64,000 nucleotides of DNA from contig JBBIGQ010000008.1 of assembly GCA_037447455.1 (NCBI GenBank), positions 1 through 64,000 on the forward strand. Reading direction: 5' to 3'. The DNA comes from BPGX01 sp037447455. GTDB taxonomy: Bacteria; Bacteroidota; Bacteroidia; B-17B0; Aurantibacillaceae. Each line of letters starts with the position of its first letter. Within the stretch, counting starts at the first letter, position 1. The notes beneath the pieces were generated by a model. It had not been told where the DNA came from. It saw only the letters and a list, made by a program, of their open reading frames with translations, and searched no databases. Shown piece by piece: positions 8,520-18,342 of this stretch. The translations under genes and the position numbers were made by a program.

Positions 8520-9931
8520 AGGTAGATATACGAACATATTTTAATGATTTAGCCCGAAAAAGAAAACAAAAAGGCATTAATAGATATTATTGGGATGAAA
8601 TTACTCGTTACATTGAATATTTTACACACGATTATGATGCTGTATTGGAAATAGGATGTGGCACGGGCGATTTATTGGCTCATATAAAAGGTAAACATAA
8701 AACAGGGATTGACTTTGCAGAAGAACAAATCAAATGGGCAAAAGAAAAGTACGGTCATCTGGACAATATAGAGTTTTTGGTAATGGATGCGAATGATTTG
8801 AAATTAGACAAGAAATATGATTTGATTATTATCTCAAATGTTATTGGTTTTTTAGAAGATATTCAAAAGGTATTTCAGCAATTACAAAATGTTTCGCACG
8901 AAAGGACAAAAATTATTGTTCAATATTATAATTCATTTTGGGAGCCATTTATCAAATTAGCCGAATGGTTGCGGATTAAAAAGCCATCGCCTGTTCAGAA
9001 TTGGCTTACCAGCGATGATGTGAATAATCTATTGTATTTAGCAGGATTTGAAGTGTATCGAAACACACGACAAATGTTATTCCCTTTTTATATTCCAGTA
9101 TTTTCAACACTTATCAATCGTTATTTTGCAAAACTGCCATTGATAAGACGTTTGAATTTAAATCACTATTCTTTTGCAAAACCTTTGCCGTGTCAGAAAA
9201 CTCAAAATGAATATAGTGTGAGTGTGGTTATCCCTGCTAGAAACGAAAGTGGGAATATTGAAAATGCTATTTTGAGAATGCCAAGATTAGGTAAACATAC
9301 TGAAATCATATTTGTAGAAGGCAACAGCACGGATGATACGTGGGCAAAAATTAAAGAAGTAGCCGAGAAATATAAAAACGAGTGGGATATAAAATGCTTT
9401 CAGCAGAAAGGAAAAGGCAAAGCCGATGCCGTAAGAGAAGGATTTAAACACGCTTCGGGGGATATTTTGATGATATTAGATGCTGATTTGACCGTGCCAC
9501 CAGAGGATTTGCCGAAGTTTTACGATGCCATTGCCAGTGGAAAAAGCGATTTTATCAACGGTACACGATTGGTTTATCCAATGGAAAAACAAGCGATGCG
9601 GTTTTTGAATTATTTGGGCAATCATTTTTTTAGTTGGCTGTTTTCATTTTTATTAGAACAAAAATTCAACGATACACTTTGCGGAACAAAAGTAATTTTT
9701 AGAGAAGATTACGAAAAGTTGATTAAAAATAGAGATTATTTTGGGAACTTTGATCCTTTTGGAGATTTTGATTTGTTGTTTGGAGCGCATAAGTTGAATT
9801 TGAAAATTGTAGAGGTGCCTATTCGTTATAGAGAAAGAGTGTATGGCACGACCAATATTTCTCGCTTTAAGCACGGATGGATTTTATTGAAAATGTGTGT
9901 GTTTGCCAGTAGAAAGTGTAAATTTATTTGA
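8516..9931 (+). CDS. Bifunctional methyltransferase / GT2 polyprenol-type glycosyltransferase
   Basis: This is a 471-residue fusion. Residues about 1-220 are a class I methyltransferase with motif I VLEIGCGTGD (43-52). Residues about 233-471 are a GT2 domain of the dolichol-phosphate-mannose-synthase type, with VSVVIPARNE at its start and the metal/sugar-nucleotide DxD motif D322-A-D324 (ILDADLTVP). It also has the family-typical GTTNISRFKHGW near the end. The GT2 half should transfer a sugar from a nucleotide donor to polyprenyl phosphate on the cytoplasmic face. The methyltransferase half may methylate that sugar or its precursor (inference). There is no C-terminal membrane anchor. This domain combination is known in other bacteria. 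Confidence 0.9.
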   Translation: MKVDIRTYFNDLARKRKQKGINRYYWDEITRYIEYFTHDYDAVLEIGCGTGDLLAHIKGKHKTGIDFAEEQIKWAKEKYGHLDNIEFLVMDANDLKLDKKYDLIIISNVIGFLEDIQKVFQQLQNVSHERTKIIVQYYNSFWEPFIKLAEWLRIKKPSPVQNWLTSDDVNNLLYLAGFEVYRNTRQMLFPFYIPVFSTLINRYFAKLPLIRRLNLNHYSFAKPLPCQKTQNEYSVSVVIPARNESGNIENAILRMPRLGKHTEIIFVEGNSTDDTWAKIKEVAEKYKNEWDIKCFQQKGKGKADAVREGFKHASGDILMILDADLTVPPEDLPKFYDAIASGKSDFINGTRLVYPMEKQAMRFLNYLGNHFFSWLFSFLLEQKFNDTLCGTKVIFREDYEKLIKNRDYFGNFDPFGDFDLLFGAHKLNLKIVEVPIRYRERVYGTTNISRFKHGWILLKMCVFASRKCKFI

Positions 9932-10812
9932 TGCTTTTGTATTACATAATATACAGCGTTTTATATGTTGTTTCATTATTGCCATTGTCGGTGTTGTATT
10001 TTATTTCAGATATTTTTGCGTTTTTGATTTACTACGTGATTAGGTATAGAAGAGAGGTGGTGCGGAAAAATTTATGTAATTCATTTCCTGAAAAAACTTT
10101 GAAAGAGATTATTGTGATAGAAAAAAAATTTTACCGCTTTTTTATGCAATGGATTTTTGAAACAGTTAAATTAATGTCTATTTCCGAAAAAGAACTCAAA
10201 GAAAGATGTAAGTTTTCTGAGCAATTTCAGGAAATTTTTAATCAGTATAATGAGCAGAAAAAAGATGTATTGGTGTTGATGGGGCATTTGGGAAATTGGG
10301 AGTGGGCGGGGGCAGCATTTAATTTGTATTTTCAACAAAATTTGTTGGTGTTGTATCATCCATTATCTAATAAAGTATTTGATAAGATAATGATAAAAAT
10401 CAGAAGTCGTTTTGGAACGAAGTTATTGCCTATGCATTCGGCGTACAAGTATATTGTTTCTAATACTACTAAAAATAATGTTTATACCTTTATTGCCGAT
10501 CAATGCCCGTCTGTTGAAAATGCTTTTTGGATGAATTTTTTAAATCAAGAAACGGCTGTTTATTATGGCCCTGAAAAAATATTAAAGAAAATAAATGCAT
10601 CTCCTATTTTTGTTTTTGTATTGTTACATCCGAATAAGAAAAGAGGGTATTATTTAATTGATGCAATGGTATATGAAAAGAGACGAACTGATTTGGATGA
10701 AAATTTTCCCGTAATGCAAGATTTTATGAAAAAACTTGAAGAGAGAATAATGGAGTATCCTTCTATTTGGTTATGGACACACAAACGATGGAAGCATAAG
10801 AAAAAAATTTAA
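9931..10812 (+). CDS. LpxL/HtrB-like lysophospholipid acyltransferase
   Basis: At 293 residues it has an N-terminal membrane segment (about 8-35) and the acyltransferase catalytic HX4E motif at H119-L-G-N-W-E124 (GHLGNWEW). It also has later conserved blocks (GTKLLP, FIADQCPS). Enzymes of this family add secondary acyl chains to lipid A or acylate related lipids at the inner membrane. The gene overlaps the previous stop by one base (TGATG), so it is part of the same operon. An in-frame TTG at 9928 is rejected. In this context it could acylate the glycolipid built by the upstream genes instead of lipid A; sequence alone cannot decide. Confidence 0.85.
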   Translation: MLLYYIIYSVLYVVSLLPLSVLYFISDIFAFLIYYVIRYRREVVRKNLCNSFPEKTLKEIIVIEKKFYRFFMQWIFETVKLMSISEKELKERCKFSEQFQEIFNQYNEQKKDVLVLMGHLGNWEWAGAAFNLYFQQNLLVLYHPLSNKVFDKIMIKIRSRFGTKLLPMHSAYKYIVSNTTKNNVYTFIADQCPSVENAFWMNFLNQETAVYYGPEKILKKINASPIFVFVLLHPNKKRGYYLIDAMVYEKRRTDLDENFPVMQDFMKKLEERIMEYPSIWLWTHKRWKHKKKI

Positions 10813-10895
10813 CAAATTTTGGCATCATATTTATTTTTTAATTGGACATTAAATTTCTTATTACATTTACCCAAAAATTTAAGTTAAGTTATGAT

Positions 10896-13800
10896 ATGAA
10901 TTATTTTTTAGGTTCAATTGTATTGTTATTTGTAGCATTTGTTCATCCATTAAATGCTCAAATAGATGTACAAAAGTTGATTTCCTACCCATTTGACAAA
11001 GATTCGCTTTATGGGTTTAATGAAGAAATGGCTATTCAGGAAGGATTGTCATTAAACTGCACCTCTACAGAGTTAAAATATTTTTTTATATAAAAAGAAA
11101 AGAGAGTTTATTATTCAAAAGTATAATTTACAAAGATTTGAGCCCACCGATTATCTATCGTGGTCAACTAAGAATACTAATCCCCCCACTATCCAAACAA
11201 CGGCGTGTAACAATGAAGATTTTGAATTAGGTAATTTTACAGGATGGATGCTTAACTCTGGTAGTAATAACAATTCCTGTACTATGTCAGGATGTTGTTC
11301 TGGATCTTCTCCTAGTGTTTTGATACTAACCACGCCTGCACCGAACCCTTATGGAGGCCCGTTAGCCAGTATTCCGAATTCTCCTTTGGGAGGTTCAAAA
11401 GTGGCTGTACTAAATAATAACACATCAGGTGCTAAAGCTGTGAGGATATCTAAAACTTTTAATGTAATGCCTGCCAATGCCTTATTTCAATTTGCATTTA
11501 TGGCCGTTTTACAAAATCCGGGCCATTCTTGCTGCGAGCAGCCGTATTTAAAAATTTCCTTTTCGGTATCTAATGGATGTACTGGACCACCCACGCCTAC
11601 GACTTGCCCGTCTTTTAGTATTGTACCTCCATCAACTGGTTGCTCCGGTTCTTTCTCAGGTTTTACTAATGCAAGTGGTCTTTCCTATACACCCAACTGG
11701 ATTGTTTCCTCTGTAGATTTGACCTCATTTATTGGATCGTGTGTAACGATTGATTTTACAGTAGGCGATTGTACTTTGAGTGGCCACTATGGCTATGCTT
11801 TTCTGAATTGCTTATGCTCTCCAATGGATGTAATAGGGAATGGAAATACATTTCCTGCCGGTACACCATCTATTGTGTTACCCACCTGTGGCTCATCTAA
11901 TGCCACTATTACAGCGCCTCCAGGTTTAGGACCTTATACTTGGCAAGGACCTCCAGGTTTTCCAACACAAACTGTTCAAACCCTTACTACCAACATTACG
12001 GGTGATTATACTTTAACAATGAACCCTCCCGGTGCTTGTAGTCCAATCGTGAAAATTATTACTGTTACCATCACTCCTGTACCTGTTATTCAATCATCTG
12101 TAAACCAGCCCGATTGTAATAACCCTACAGCGACTGCATCTGCGACTACCTCTTTAGGAACGGGTACCTATAACGTGGTATGGTCTCCTACGCCTGCCTC
12201 TTCCGCGACAGTTACGGCCAATACCTTTTCAGCTTCAGGATTAGTACCTGGTACGAATACCGTCACAGTAATTGATGAAGTAGGTTGTACGGCTTCTAAT
12301 ACTTTTATCGTAAATTCTGCTCCGGCTATACCAACATTTACGATCTCTTTATCGGATGATACATTGACCTGTAATCAACCCACTGTCAGCGCAACGGCTG
12401 TCAATACGAATACCGATGTAGCATCGCCGAGCTACACTTTTACTAGTGTTTCAAGTGGTACTTTTACCGGTAATCCTTATACAGTGAGTATACCGGGGAC
12501 ATATACTGTGCTGGCATCTGATCCATCTACCGGATGTATTTATACAAATACTTTTGCAGTGGGTATATTTACGACTGTACCTACAGTAACCGTATCGCCT
12601 AATTCGTTGAATATTCCATGTACAGGTTCAGCCGGCACATTTACAGGAACGTCTACTCCTACAGTGAATGTATCGTATTCCTGGTTGCAACCGGGGGGGG
12701 CACCTGTTTATGGTAATCTATTAACACCAGGTATAGCCGGCACGTATACATTTGTAGCCACTAATATTGCCAATGGTTGTAGCAATTTGTTTACAGTTTC
12801 AGTAACACAATCTACTACCGCACCAACAATGACTGTTACCGCAGTTAATAACAATTATAACATCAAATGTTCGCCTAATACAGTTACCTTAGTAGTAAAT
12901 GCTACACAAGCAACAGGCGGTGGTGTTCCTGTACCATACTGGACAGATGCCAGTGGAACTACCACTTTAAGCACATCCAATACCTTCTCTACCAATACAC
13001 CGGGTAATTATGTGTGTGTAGTTTATGATCCTGTGCCCGGTGGGTGTGTTATCTCTCAAACTATTACAGTAGGTATTGATACGCTTAAGCCAACCGGTGG
13101 TTATACTTTAAATGTTCCTACCAATACCTTAAATTGTAATTATCCATCGGCCATCATTACTGGTACCTCCCCTGTGAATGGTGCAACGTATGTATGGTAC
13201 ACGCCGGGTACAGTTCCACAACAAACTTTAGCGGTGAATAGCACCACTAATATCAGCCAAACTACTGTGGGGACATACACTGTAGAAATTACGGATCCGA
13301 ATAATGGTTGTAAGCGTAAAATACCGGTAACGATTTATCAGGATAAACAACCCTTAGGACTTACGGCAAGGGCCACACCCACAGCATTAACTTGTAAAGA
13401 TTTACAAACAACATTACAATTTACACCCAATCCGATAGGAGAGTCGCTTACATTTACATGGACCACACCACCACCAACATCCACGAATACTACTGAAAAC
13501 CCAATTACATTCTATTCAGCAGGAACCTATACCTTGTGCACTACGCGTATGTTGAATGGTTGTCAATCTTGTACAACTGTTCTTGTAGGTAGCAATACTA
13601 CGCCGCCCGCTACAACAGCAGTTGGACCATACACCATTGCTTGTGGCTATACCAATACTACGGTATATGCCGGAGTTACACCGAGTACGAATCTTACCTA
13701 TGTATGGGATGGACCACCGGGTGCTACTATTACACCAATAACCGGATATTCTCCGACAGTAACACACGCGAGTGATTATGTGATAGTGATTACAAACACC

Positions 13801-14403
13801 ACTACCGGATGTGCTGCACAAAACTTTGTTTCAGTGGTAAATGGTACCATCAATGCTGCATTTACTCCAAATGTTACAGAAGGATTTGCGCCACTTTCTG
13901 TTTCATTTGCTAACAATAGTAGTTATGGCAATCCGACCAACTTAAGTTATAGCTGGTCGTTTGGAAATGGAAGCACGGTGACAACAGTAGCAAGTTCTTC
14001 CATAACAAATCCTGGAACATCTACGACTTACAACACACCGGGAACATATACCGTAGTAATGTTTATGCAAAATGGACCTTGTGTGGATACGGCTATGCGT
14101 GTTATTAGAGTAGACATTCCGTCGGATATTGAAATACCTAATGTGTTTACACCCAATGGAGATGGAACTAATGATTATTTCATTATACATGCCACTAATC
14201 TGACCGAAATTCAATGTATTATCTTGGATAGATGGGGTGTTGAAATGTATAATGTAACAACTGATAAAGGCAATATTCAATGGGATGGAAAAACAAAAGC
14301 TGGAAAAGATGCTCCTGCAGGTACCTATTTCTATACCATTAAGGCAAAAGGAAAAGATGATAAAACTTATGAAAAACAAGGGTATATTACCTTACTTAGG
14401 TGA
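10896..14403 (+). pseudogene. Large secreted T9SS type B surface protein with a frame break at a T7 run
   Basis: The ATG at 10896 starts a signal peptide (MNYFLGSIVLLF...LNAQ). The frame stops at 11093, but reading one base over from the T7 run at 11081-11087 continues without a stop to 14403. Removing one T gives ELKYFLYKKK and a 1168-residue protein. The body is Thr/Pro/Gly/Asn-rich with repeated Ig/PKD-like units (for example SVSFANNSSYGNPT, SYSWSFGNGS). The end carries the gliding-motility C-terminal domain (IPNVFTPNGDGTNDYF, DRWGVEMY, GTYFYTIK), a type IX secretion type B sorting signal. It should be exported and held on the cell surface, perhaps as an adhesin. It also contains a G8 tract at 12693-12700. 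The internal ATG at 11248 would lack a signal peptide. Confidence 0.85.
12693..12700 (+). repeat. G8 homopolymer inside the T9SS surface protein gene
   Basis: Eight consecutive G occur in the coding frame (Pro-Gly-Gly). Runs this long are rare in AT-rich coding DNA and are prone to polymerase slippage. The frame downstream is open in the sequence as given. Confidence 0.9.
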
Positions 14404-14437
14404 TAGAAAATTGATTTAGTAAAGAAGTTCTTTTTCA

Positions 14438-14470
14438 TTTGGAAAATAAAAAATATTTATCGTATATTTG
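14438..14470 (+). promoter_or_regulatory. rplS promoter
   Basis: TTTG (14438-14441), a 21-nt spacer and TATATTTG (14463-14470) form a complete Bacteroidota-type promoter, 23 nt before the L19 start. Confidence 0.7.
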
Positions 14471-14493
14471 CACTTCTCTAAAAAGAAAAGTAT

Positions 14494-14880
14494 ATGTCTA
14501 ATCTATTGGAAGAAATTAAAAAAGAGTTGGTGTTTGGTTCAAAGCACCCTGGGTTCAAGGCAGGTGATACAATTACCGTACACTATAAAATTAAAGAAGG
14601 AGATAAGGAAAGAATTCAAAATTTTACAGGTGTAGTCATCCAGATAAAAAATGAACCGACCACGAGAACATTTACAGTGAGAAAGATTTCACATGGAGTA
14701 GGCGTGGAAAGAATATTTCCATTGAATTCCCCCTATATTGAAAAAATTGATGCGGTTAAGAAAGGCAAAGTTCGCAGATCGCGAATTTATTATGTTAGAG
14801 ATTTAAGTGGAAAATCAGCCAGAATTAAAGAAAAAATTAATTTTAAGAATGAGGAAGTCGCTGCAGATATTAATGCATAA
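14494..14880 (+). CDS. rplS: 50S ribosomal protein L19
   Basis: This 128-residue protein has the L19 signatures FKAGDTITVHYKIKEGDKER, NFTGVVIQ and SPYIEKIDAVKKGKVRRSRI. L19 sits at the interface between the 30S and 50S subunits. The length is slightly above the usual ~115 because of a short acidic tail. It is monocistronic here: its own promoter lies upstream and a strong terminator follows at 14906. The usual trmD/rimM partners of other bacteria are absent. Confidence 0.97.
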   Translation: MSNLLEEIKKELVFGSKHPGFKAGDTITVHYKIKEGDKERIQNFTGVVIQIKNEPTTRTFTVRKISHGVGVERIFPLNSPYIEKIDAVKKGKVRRSRIYYVRDLSGKSARIKEKINFKNEEVAADINA

Positions 14881-14905
14881 TAAGAAGATCAATTAAAATC
14901 AGGAG

Positions 14906-14930
14906 AAGGGGGCCTAATGCCCCCTTTTTT
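14906..14930 (+). terminator. Rho-independent terminator after rplS
   Basis: A perfect stem AAGGGGGC / GCCCCCTT with a 5-nt loop is followed by a T run. It is the most GC-rich hairpin in the window. Confidence 0.92.
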
Positions 14931-14976
14931 ATTGGCTAAAAGAAGTGTTTCATTAAGAATACAATGTTATTTTCAA

Positions 14977-14984
14977 TACATTTG
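14977..14984 (+). promoter_or_regulatory. -7 element for the oxidoreductase-lipoprotein-sugar transferase operon
   Basis: TACATTTG matches TAnnTTTG, 14 nt before the ATG at 14999 and just after the rplS terminator. Confidence 0.55.
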
Positions 14985-14998
14985 GCACTTCAAAAAAT

Positions 14999-16000
14999 AT
15001 GAAAGCAGGTCTTGTTGGAATAGGGTATTTAGGTAAAATTCATCTGAAACTTTTGAAAGAATTGTTTCAGGAAAAGAGAATATCAGGGGTTGGTATTTAT
15101 GATATTAATTACTCCGAATTAGAAAGATTGGCAAAAGAATATGAGGTTCAAAAATTTGATACACTGGAAGAATTAGTAGAAAAAAGTGATGTGGTAGATA
15201 TTGTTACGCCTGGTGAAACTCATTTTGAAATAGCGAAAAAATGTATTGAAAATAAGAAACACGTTTTTATTGAAAAACCCGTTACAAAAACAGTAGAACA
15301 GGCCGTTCATTTAAAAGAATTGTCGGAGCAAAATAAGGTGTTAATTCAGGTGGGGCATGTAGAACGGTTTAATCCGGCTTTTTTAATATCTCAACCGTTT
15401 TTTGGGGAACCTTTATTTATTGAGGTCCATCGTTTGGCTGTATATAATCCAAGGGGTACGGATGTATCGGTTACTTTAGATTTGATGATTCATGATTTGG
15501 ATTTAATTTTCAATATCAATTCTTGTAAACTAAAAAATATCTACGCCAACGGCATTGAAATAATAAGTCCTACTACAGATATTGCCAATGTTCGGCTTGA
15601 GTTTGAAAATGGAAGTGTCGCCAATATCACCACCAGTCGTTTGTCCTTAAAAAACATGAGAAAATTTCGAGTGTTTCAAAAAGATGCGTATATCTCAATA
15701 GATTTGTTGGATAAAAAACTGGAAGTTATTCGCATTAAAAATGTGGATGCTTTTACGCCAGACGATGCATTGATTTTTTCACCCGGTAATGGTATGGAAG
15801 ATAAAGAAATAATCATAGAAAAACCAGATGTTGTTTTGGTGAACGCAATAAAAGAAGAACTCATTTCGTTTATAGATAGCATAGAACATCAAACTCAACC
15901 GATAGTGAGTATTGATGATGCCATTCGGGTATTGGATGTGGCGTACCAAATAGAAGAGAAGATAAAACAAAATAAAATTTCTTTATTGAATAATAGATAA
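14999..16000 (+). CDS. Gfo/Idh/MocA-family NAD(P)-dependent oxidoreductase
   Basis: At 333 residues it has an N-terminal Rossmann fold starting GLVGIGYLGKIH and the family motif E92-K-P (FIEKPVTKT), whose Lys normally contributes to catalysis. A C-terminal alpha/beta substrate domain follows. Members oxidise or reduce sugars and sugar nucleotides, including steps in UDP-sugar metabolism. The gene shares one base with the following lipoprotein gene (TAATG), which in turn shares one base with a sugar-phosphate transferase gene, so a role in making a surface-glycan precursor is plausible but unproven. Confidence 0.88.
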   Translation: MKAGLVGIGYLGKIHLKLLKELFQEKRISGVGIYDINYSELERLAKEYEVQKFDTLEELVEKSDVVDIVTPGETHFEIAKKCIENKKHVFIEKPVTKTVEQAVHLKELSEQNKVLIQVGHVERFNPAFLISQPFFGEPLFIEVHRLAVYNPRGTDVSVTLDLMIHDLDLIFNINSCKLKNIYANGIEIISPTTDIANVRLEFENGSVANITTSRLSLKNMRKFRVFQKDAYISIDLLDKKLEVIRIKNVDAFTPDDALIFSPGNGMEDKEIIIEKPDVVLVNAIKEELISFIDSIEHQTQPIVSIDDAIRVLDVAYQIEEKIKQNKISLLNNR

Positions 16001-16881
16001 TGCGACCCATCAAATTATTATATTTTTGTTGTATAACAGCAGGACTTTTTCTTTTTATGGCGTGTAATAAAGAAAAATTAAAAGCACCTGCTCCTTTTTA
16101 TATGAACATACCGGCAGTGAGTGTCCATACACTCATCGGACAAGGAACGGCGAATCATAAAATCACAGAGATTTGGGTATACGAAAATGGTCAATATAAA
16201 GGGGCTTATCCTATTGGCAGAACCATCCCGATTACATTTTCTCCGGCGAAACTAAAATTATTTGCAGGAATTAAAAAAGATGGGCTATCTGCAGTAAGAA
16301 TTATTTATCCTTTTTACGCGGCTATTAAAATAGACACTGCTGCTTCTGTAAATGAAATTATTAATAGACCACTTGTTTTTCAATATTCTTCTGCGGCAAA
16401 CTTTAAATGGTTGGAAGATTTTGAGAATTTTGGGGGTACAGGGGGAATAACTATTGTAAAAGGCACCGGTTCAGATACCAATGTGGTTATTTTAGATAAA
16501 ACAATGAACGCTAATGCCGATGTTTTTGAAGGGAATAAGGACATGATGATAGCGCTTGATGATATGCATTCGTATGCGTATTTAACTTCTGCTAGTACTT
16601 ATACACTTTCGTATTCGGGCACGTATTTAGAACTCAATTATAAATGCAATCAGGTATTTGAAATAGGATTGTATAGTGGAATATTGACCAAATCTGTAAT
16701 TAATTTAAATCCCACTAATGGAGAGTGGAATAAAATTTATATTGATTTGACGCCCTATTTATCATTATTGGGAGGGACATCAACAAATAATTCCATTGGC
16801 ATTTACTTTAAAGTTCAAAAAGCAACGAATGTAACTTATCCTCAAATTTTGATAGACAATATTAAACTTATTAGTTACTGA
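16000..16881 (+). CDS. Lipoprotein of unknown function
   Basis: This 293-residue protein has a lipoprotein signal peptide and lipobox LFMAC with Cys22 as the lipid-modified residue. The mature part is beta-rich. The segment ITEIWVYENGQYKGAYPIG suggests an Ig-like or carboxypeptidase-like sandwich, followed by a C-terminal jelly-roll-like domain (DFENFGG near its start). No catalytic motif is seen. It starts at the last base of the oxidoreductase stop codon and ends at the first base of the sugar transferase start, so all three are translationally linked. It may be an outer-membrane component tied to the same glycan, but this is inference only. Confidence 0.8.
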   Translation: MRPIKLLYFCCITAGLFLFMACNKEKLKAPAPFYMNIPAVSVHTLIGQGTANHKITEIWVYENGQYKGAYPIGRTIPITFSPAKLKLFAGIKKDGLSAVRIIYPFYAAIKIDTAASVNEIINRPLVFQYSSAANFKWLEDFENFGGTGGITIVKGTGSDTNVVILDKTMNANADVFEGNKDMMIALDDMHSYAYLTSASTYTLSYSGTYLELNYKCNQVFEIGLYSGILTKSVINLNPTNGEWNKIYIDLTPYLSLLGGTSTNNSIGIYFKVQKATNVTYPQILIDNIKLISY

Positions 16882-18302
16882 TGAACAGAAAAAAATTCAC
16901 TTTAATTAATGTTTTGCTGGATTTTAGTTCTGCGGCTCTTGCGTGGACCAGCTTTTATATTTACCGAAAGTACAATATTGACTATTTTAAAACGTTTGTA
17001 GAACCTATCACATTATTGGATGCACAATATTGGCGTGGTGTTATTTTAGTGCCTTTATTTTGGTTATTAATGTATTATTTATCAGGGCATTACAACAATG
17101 TATTCAGACGCTCCAGAATTAATGAATTGTATCAAATTTTGTTTGCATCCATTTTAGGAACGATATTGTTGTTTTTTAATTTGCTTTTGGATGATTATGT
17201 GGCTAATTATAGATATTATTACAAATCGGTGGTTACTTTGTTTATTTTTCATTTTTCTTTTACGGAAGTAGGCCGCTTTATATTATCTTCTTACATAAAT
17301 AATAAAATAAAGTCAAGAGAATGGGGCTTCCCGACCTTGATAATCGGAAGCAATGAGCGGGCGTTAGAAATCGTTAAAGAAATTAATCATTTAAAGAAGG
17401 GAATCGGATTTGATATAAAAGGATTTGTGCATATTGAAGGGATAAATGGATTTTCAGAAGAATTAAAAAAACTTATACCCCATCTTGGCGAATGTCACTC
17501 TATTAAAGAAATAATACATCGTTTTGAGATTGAAGAAATCATTGTTGCAGTAGAAACCAATGAACATGATAAATTAAATAAGTTAATGAATGAATTGTAC
17601 TATTTGGATTTGCACATTCACTTAGTACCGGATACCTATGATTTATTAACGGGTCAGGTAAAGTTAGATGCTGTTGAGTCCTTGCCGCTCATTACTTTGG
17701 AAATTGTTCCGATGAAGCAATGGCAAATTTCAATGAAACGTTTTTTTGATATTGTAATGTCTTTGATAGTATTAGTTTGTTTCAGTTGGTTATATGTGAT
17801 TTTGAGTATAATTGTAAAGCTTACTTCGCAAGGTCCGATTATTTTTAAACAAGAAAGAATTGGCAAGAATGGAAAAAAATTCTTCATCTATAAATTCCGC
17901 ACAATGTATGTGGATGCAGAAAAAAATGGGCCTGCACTCTCTTCCGAAAATGACCCGAGAATTACCCCTTTTGGTCGGTTTCTGAGGAAAACAAGGTTAG
18001 ATGAGTTACCGCAGTTTTTTAATGTGCTAAAGGGTGATATGAGTATTGTAGGTCCAAGGCCTGAAAGGGAATACTATATAAATCAAATTGTATTAAAAGC
18101 CCCGCATTATAAATTATTACATAAGATCAAACCGGGGATAACTTCGTGGGGACAGGTGAAATATGGTTATGCTGAAAATGTAGAGCAAATGATTGAAAGA
18201 ATGAAATACGATATTCTGTATCTTAAAAACATGTCTGTTTTACTTGACTTAAAGATATTAGTGCATACATTATTAGTGATTATCCAAGGTAAAGGGAAGT
18301 AG
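16881..18302 (+). CDS. Polyprenyl-phosphate sugar-1-phosphate transferase (WbaP/WcaJ type)
   Basis: At 473 residues it has about four N-terminal membrane segments, a CoA_binding_3-like Rossmann domain (about 145-260), then a further membrane helix. The C-terminal catalytic bacterial sugar transferase domain (about 286-470) has KFRTM, RTRLDELPQ-type (KTRLDELPQFFNVL) and VGPRPE motifs. It starts a polysaccharide or O-antigen repeat unit by moving a sugar-1-phosphate from a nucleotide sugar to undecaprenyl phosphate at the inner membrane. It is the last gene of the three-gene operon. The specific sugar cannot be inferred. Confidence 0.92.
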   Translation: MNRKKFTLINVLLDFSSAALAWTSFYIYRKYNIDYFKTFVEPITLLDAQYWRGVILVPLFWLLMYYLSGHYNNVFRRSRINELYQILFASILGTILLFFNLLLDDYVANYRYYYKSVVTLFIFHFSFTEVGRFILSSYINNKIKSREWGFPTLIIGSNERALEIVKEINHLKKGIGFDIKGFVHIEGINGFSEELKKLIPHLGECHSIKEIIHRFEIEEIIVAVETNEHDKLNKLMNELYYLDLHIHLVPDTYDLLTGQVKLDAVESLPLITLEIVPMKQWQISMKRFFDIVMSLIVLVCFSWLYVILSIIVKLTSQGPIIFKQERIGKNGKKFFIYKFRTMYVDAEKNGPALSSENDPRITPFGRFLRKTRLDELPQFFNVLKGDMSIVGPRPEREYYINQIVLKAPHYKLLHKIKPGITSWGQVKYGYAENVEQMIERMKYDILYLKNMSVLLDLKILVHTLLVIIQGKGK

Positions 18303-18342
18303 CAAGTAAAGTATAAATTTTTTATAAATTAAAATTTCAATC

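Noticed and set aside
13942..14379. Minus-strand ORF of 145 codons opposite the T9SS domain
   Set aside because: Antisense to a well-supported sorting domain; composition is Ile/Cys/Arg/His-rich without domain or promoter. A second one at 13516-13821 is rejected for the same reason.
11248..14403. T9SS protein starting at the internal ATG 11248
   Set aside because: It would lack a signal peptide, and the frame is open upstream to 11077 with sensible sequence (ACNNEDFELGNFTGW) that links to a signal peptide across the T7 run.
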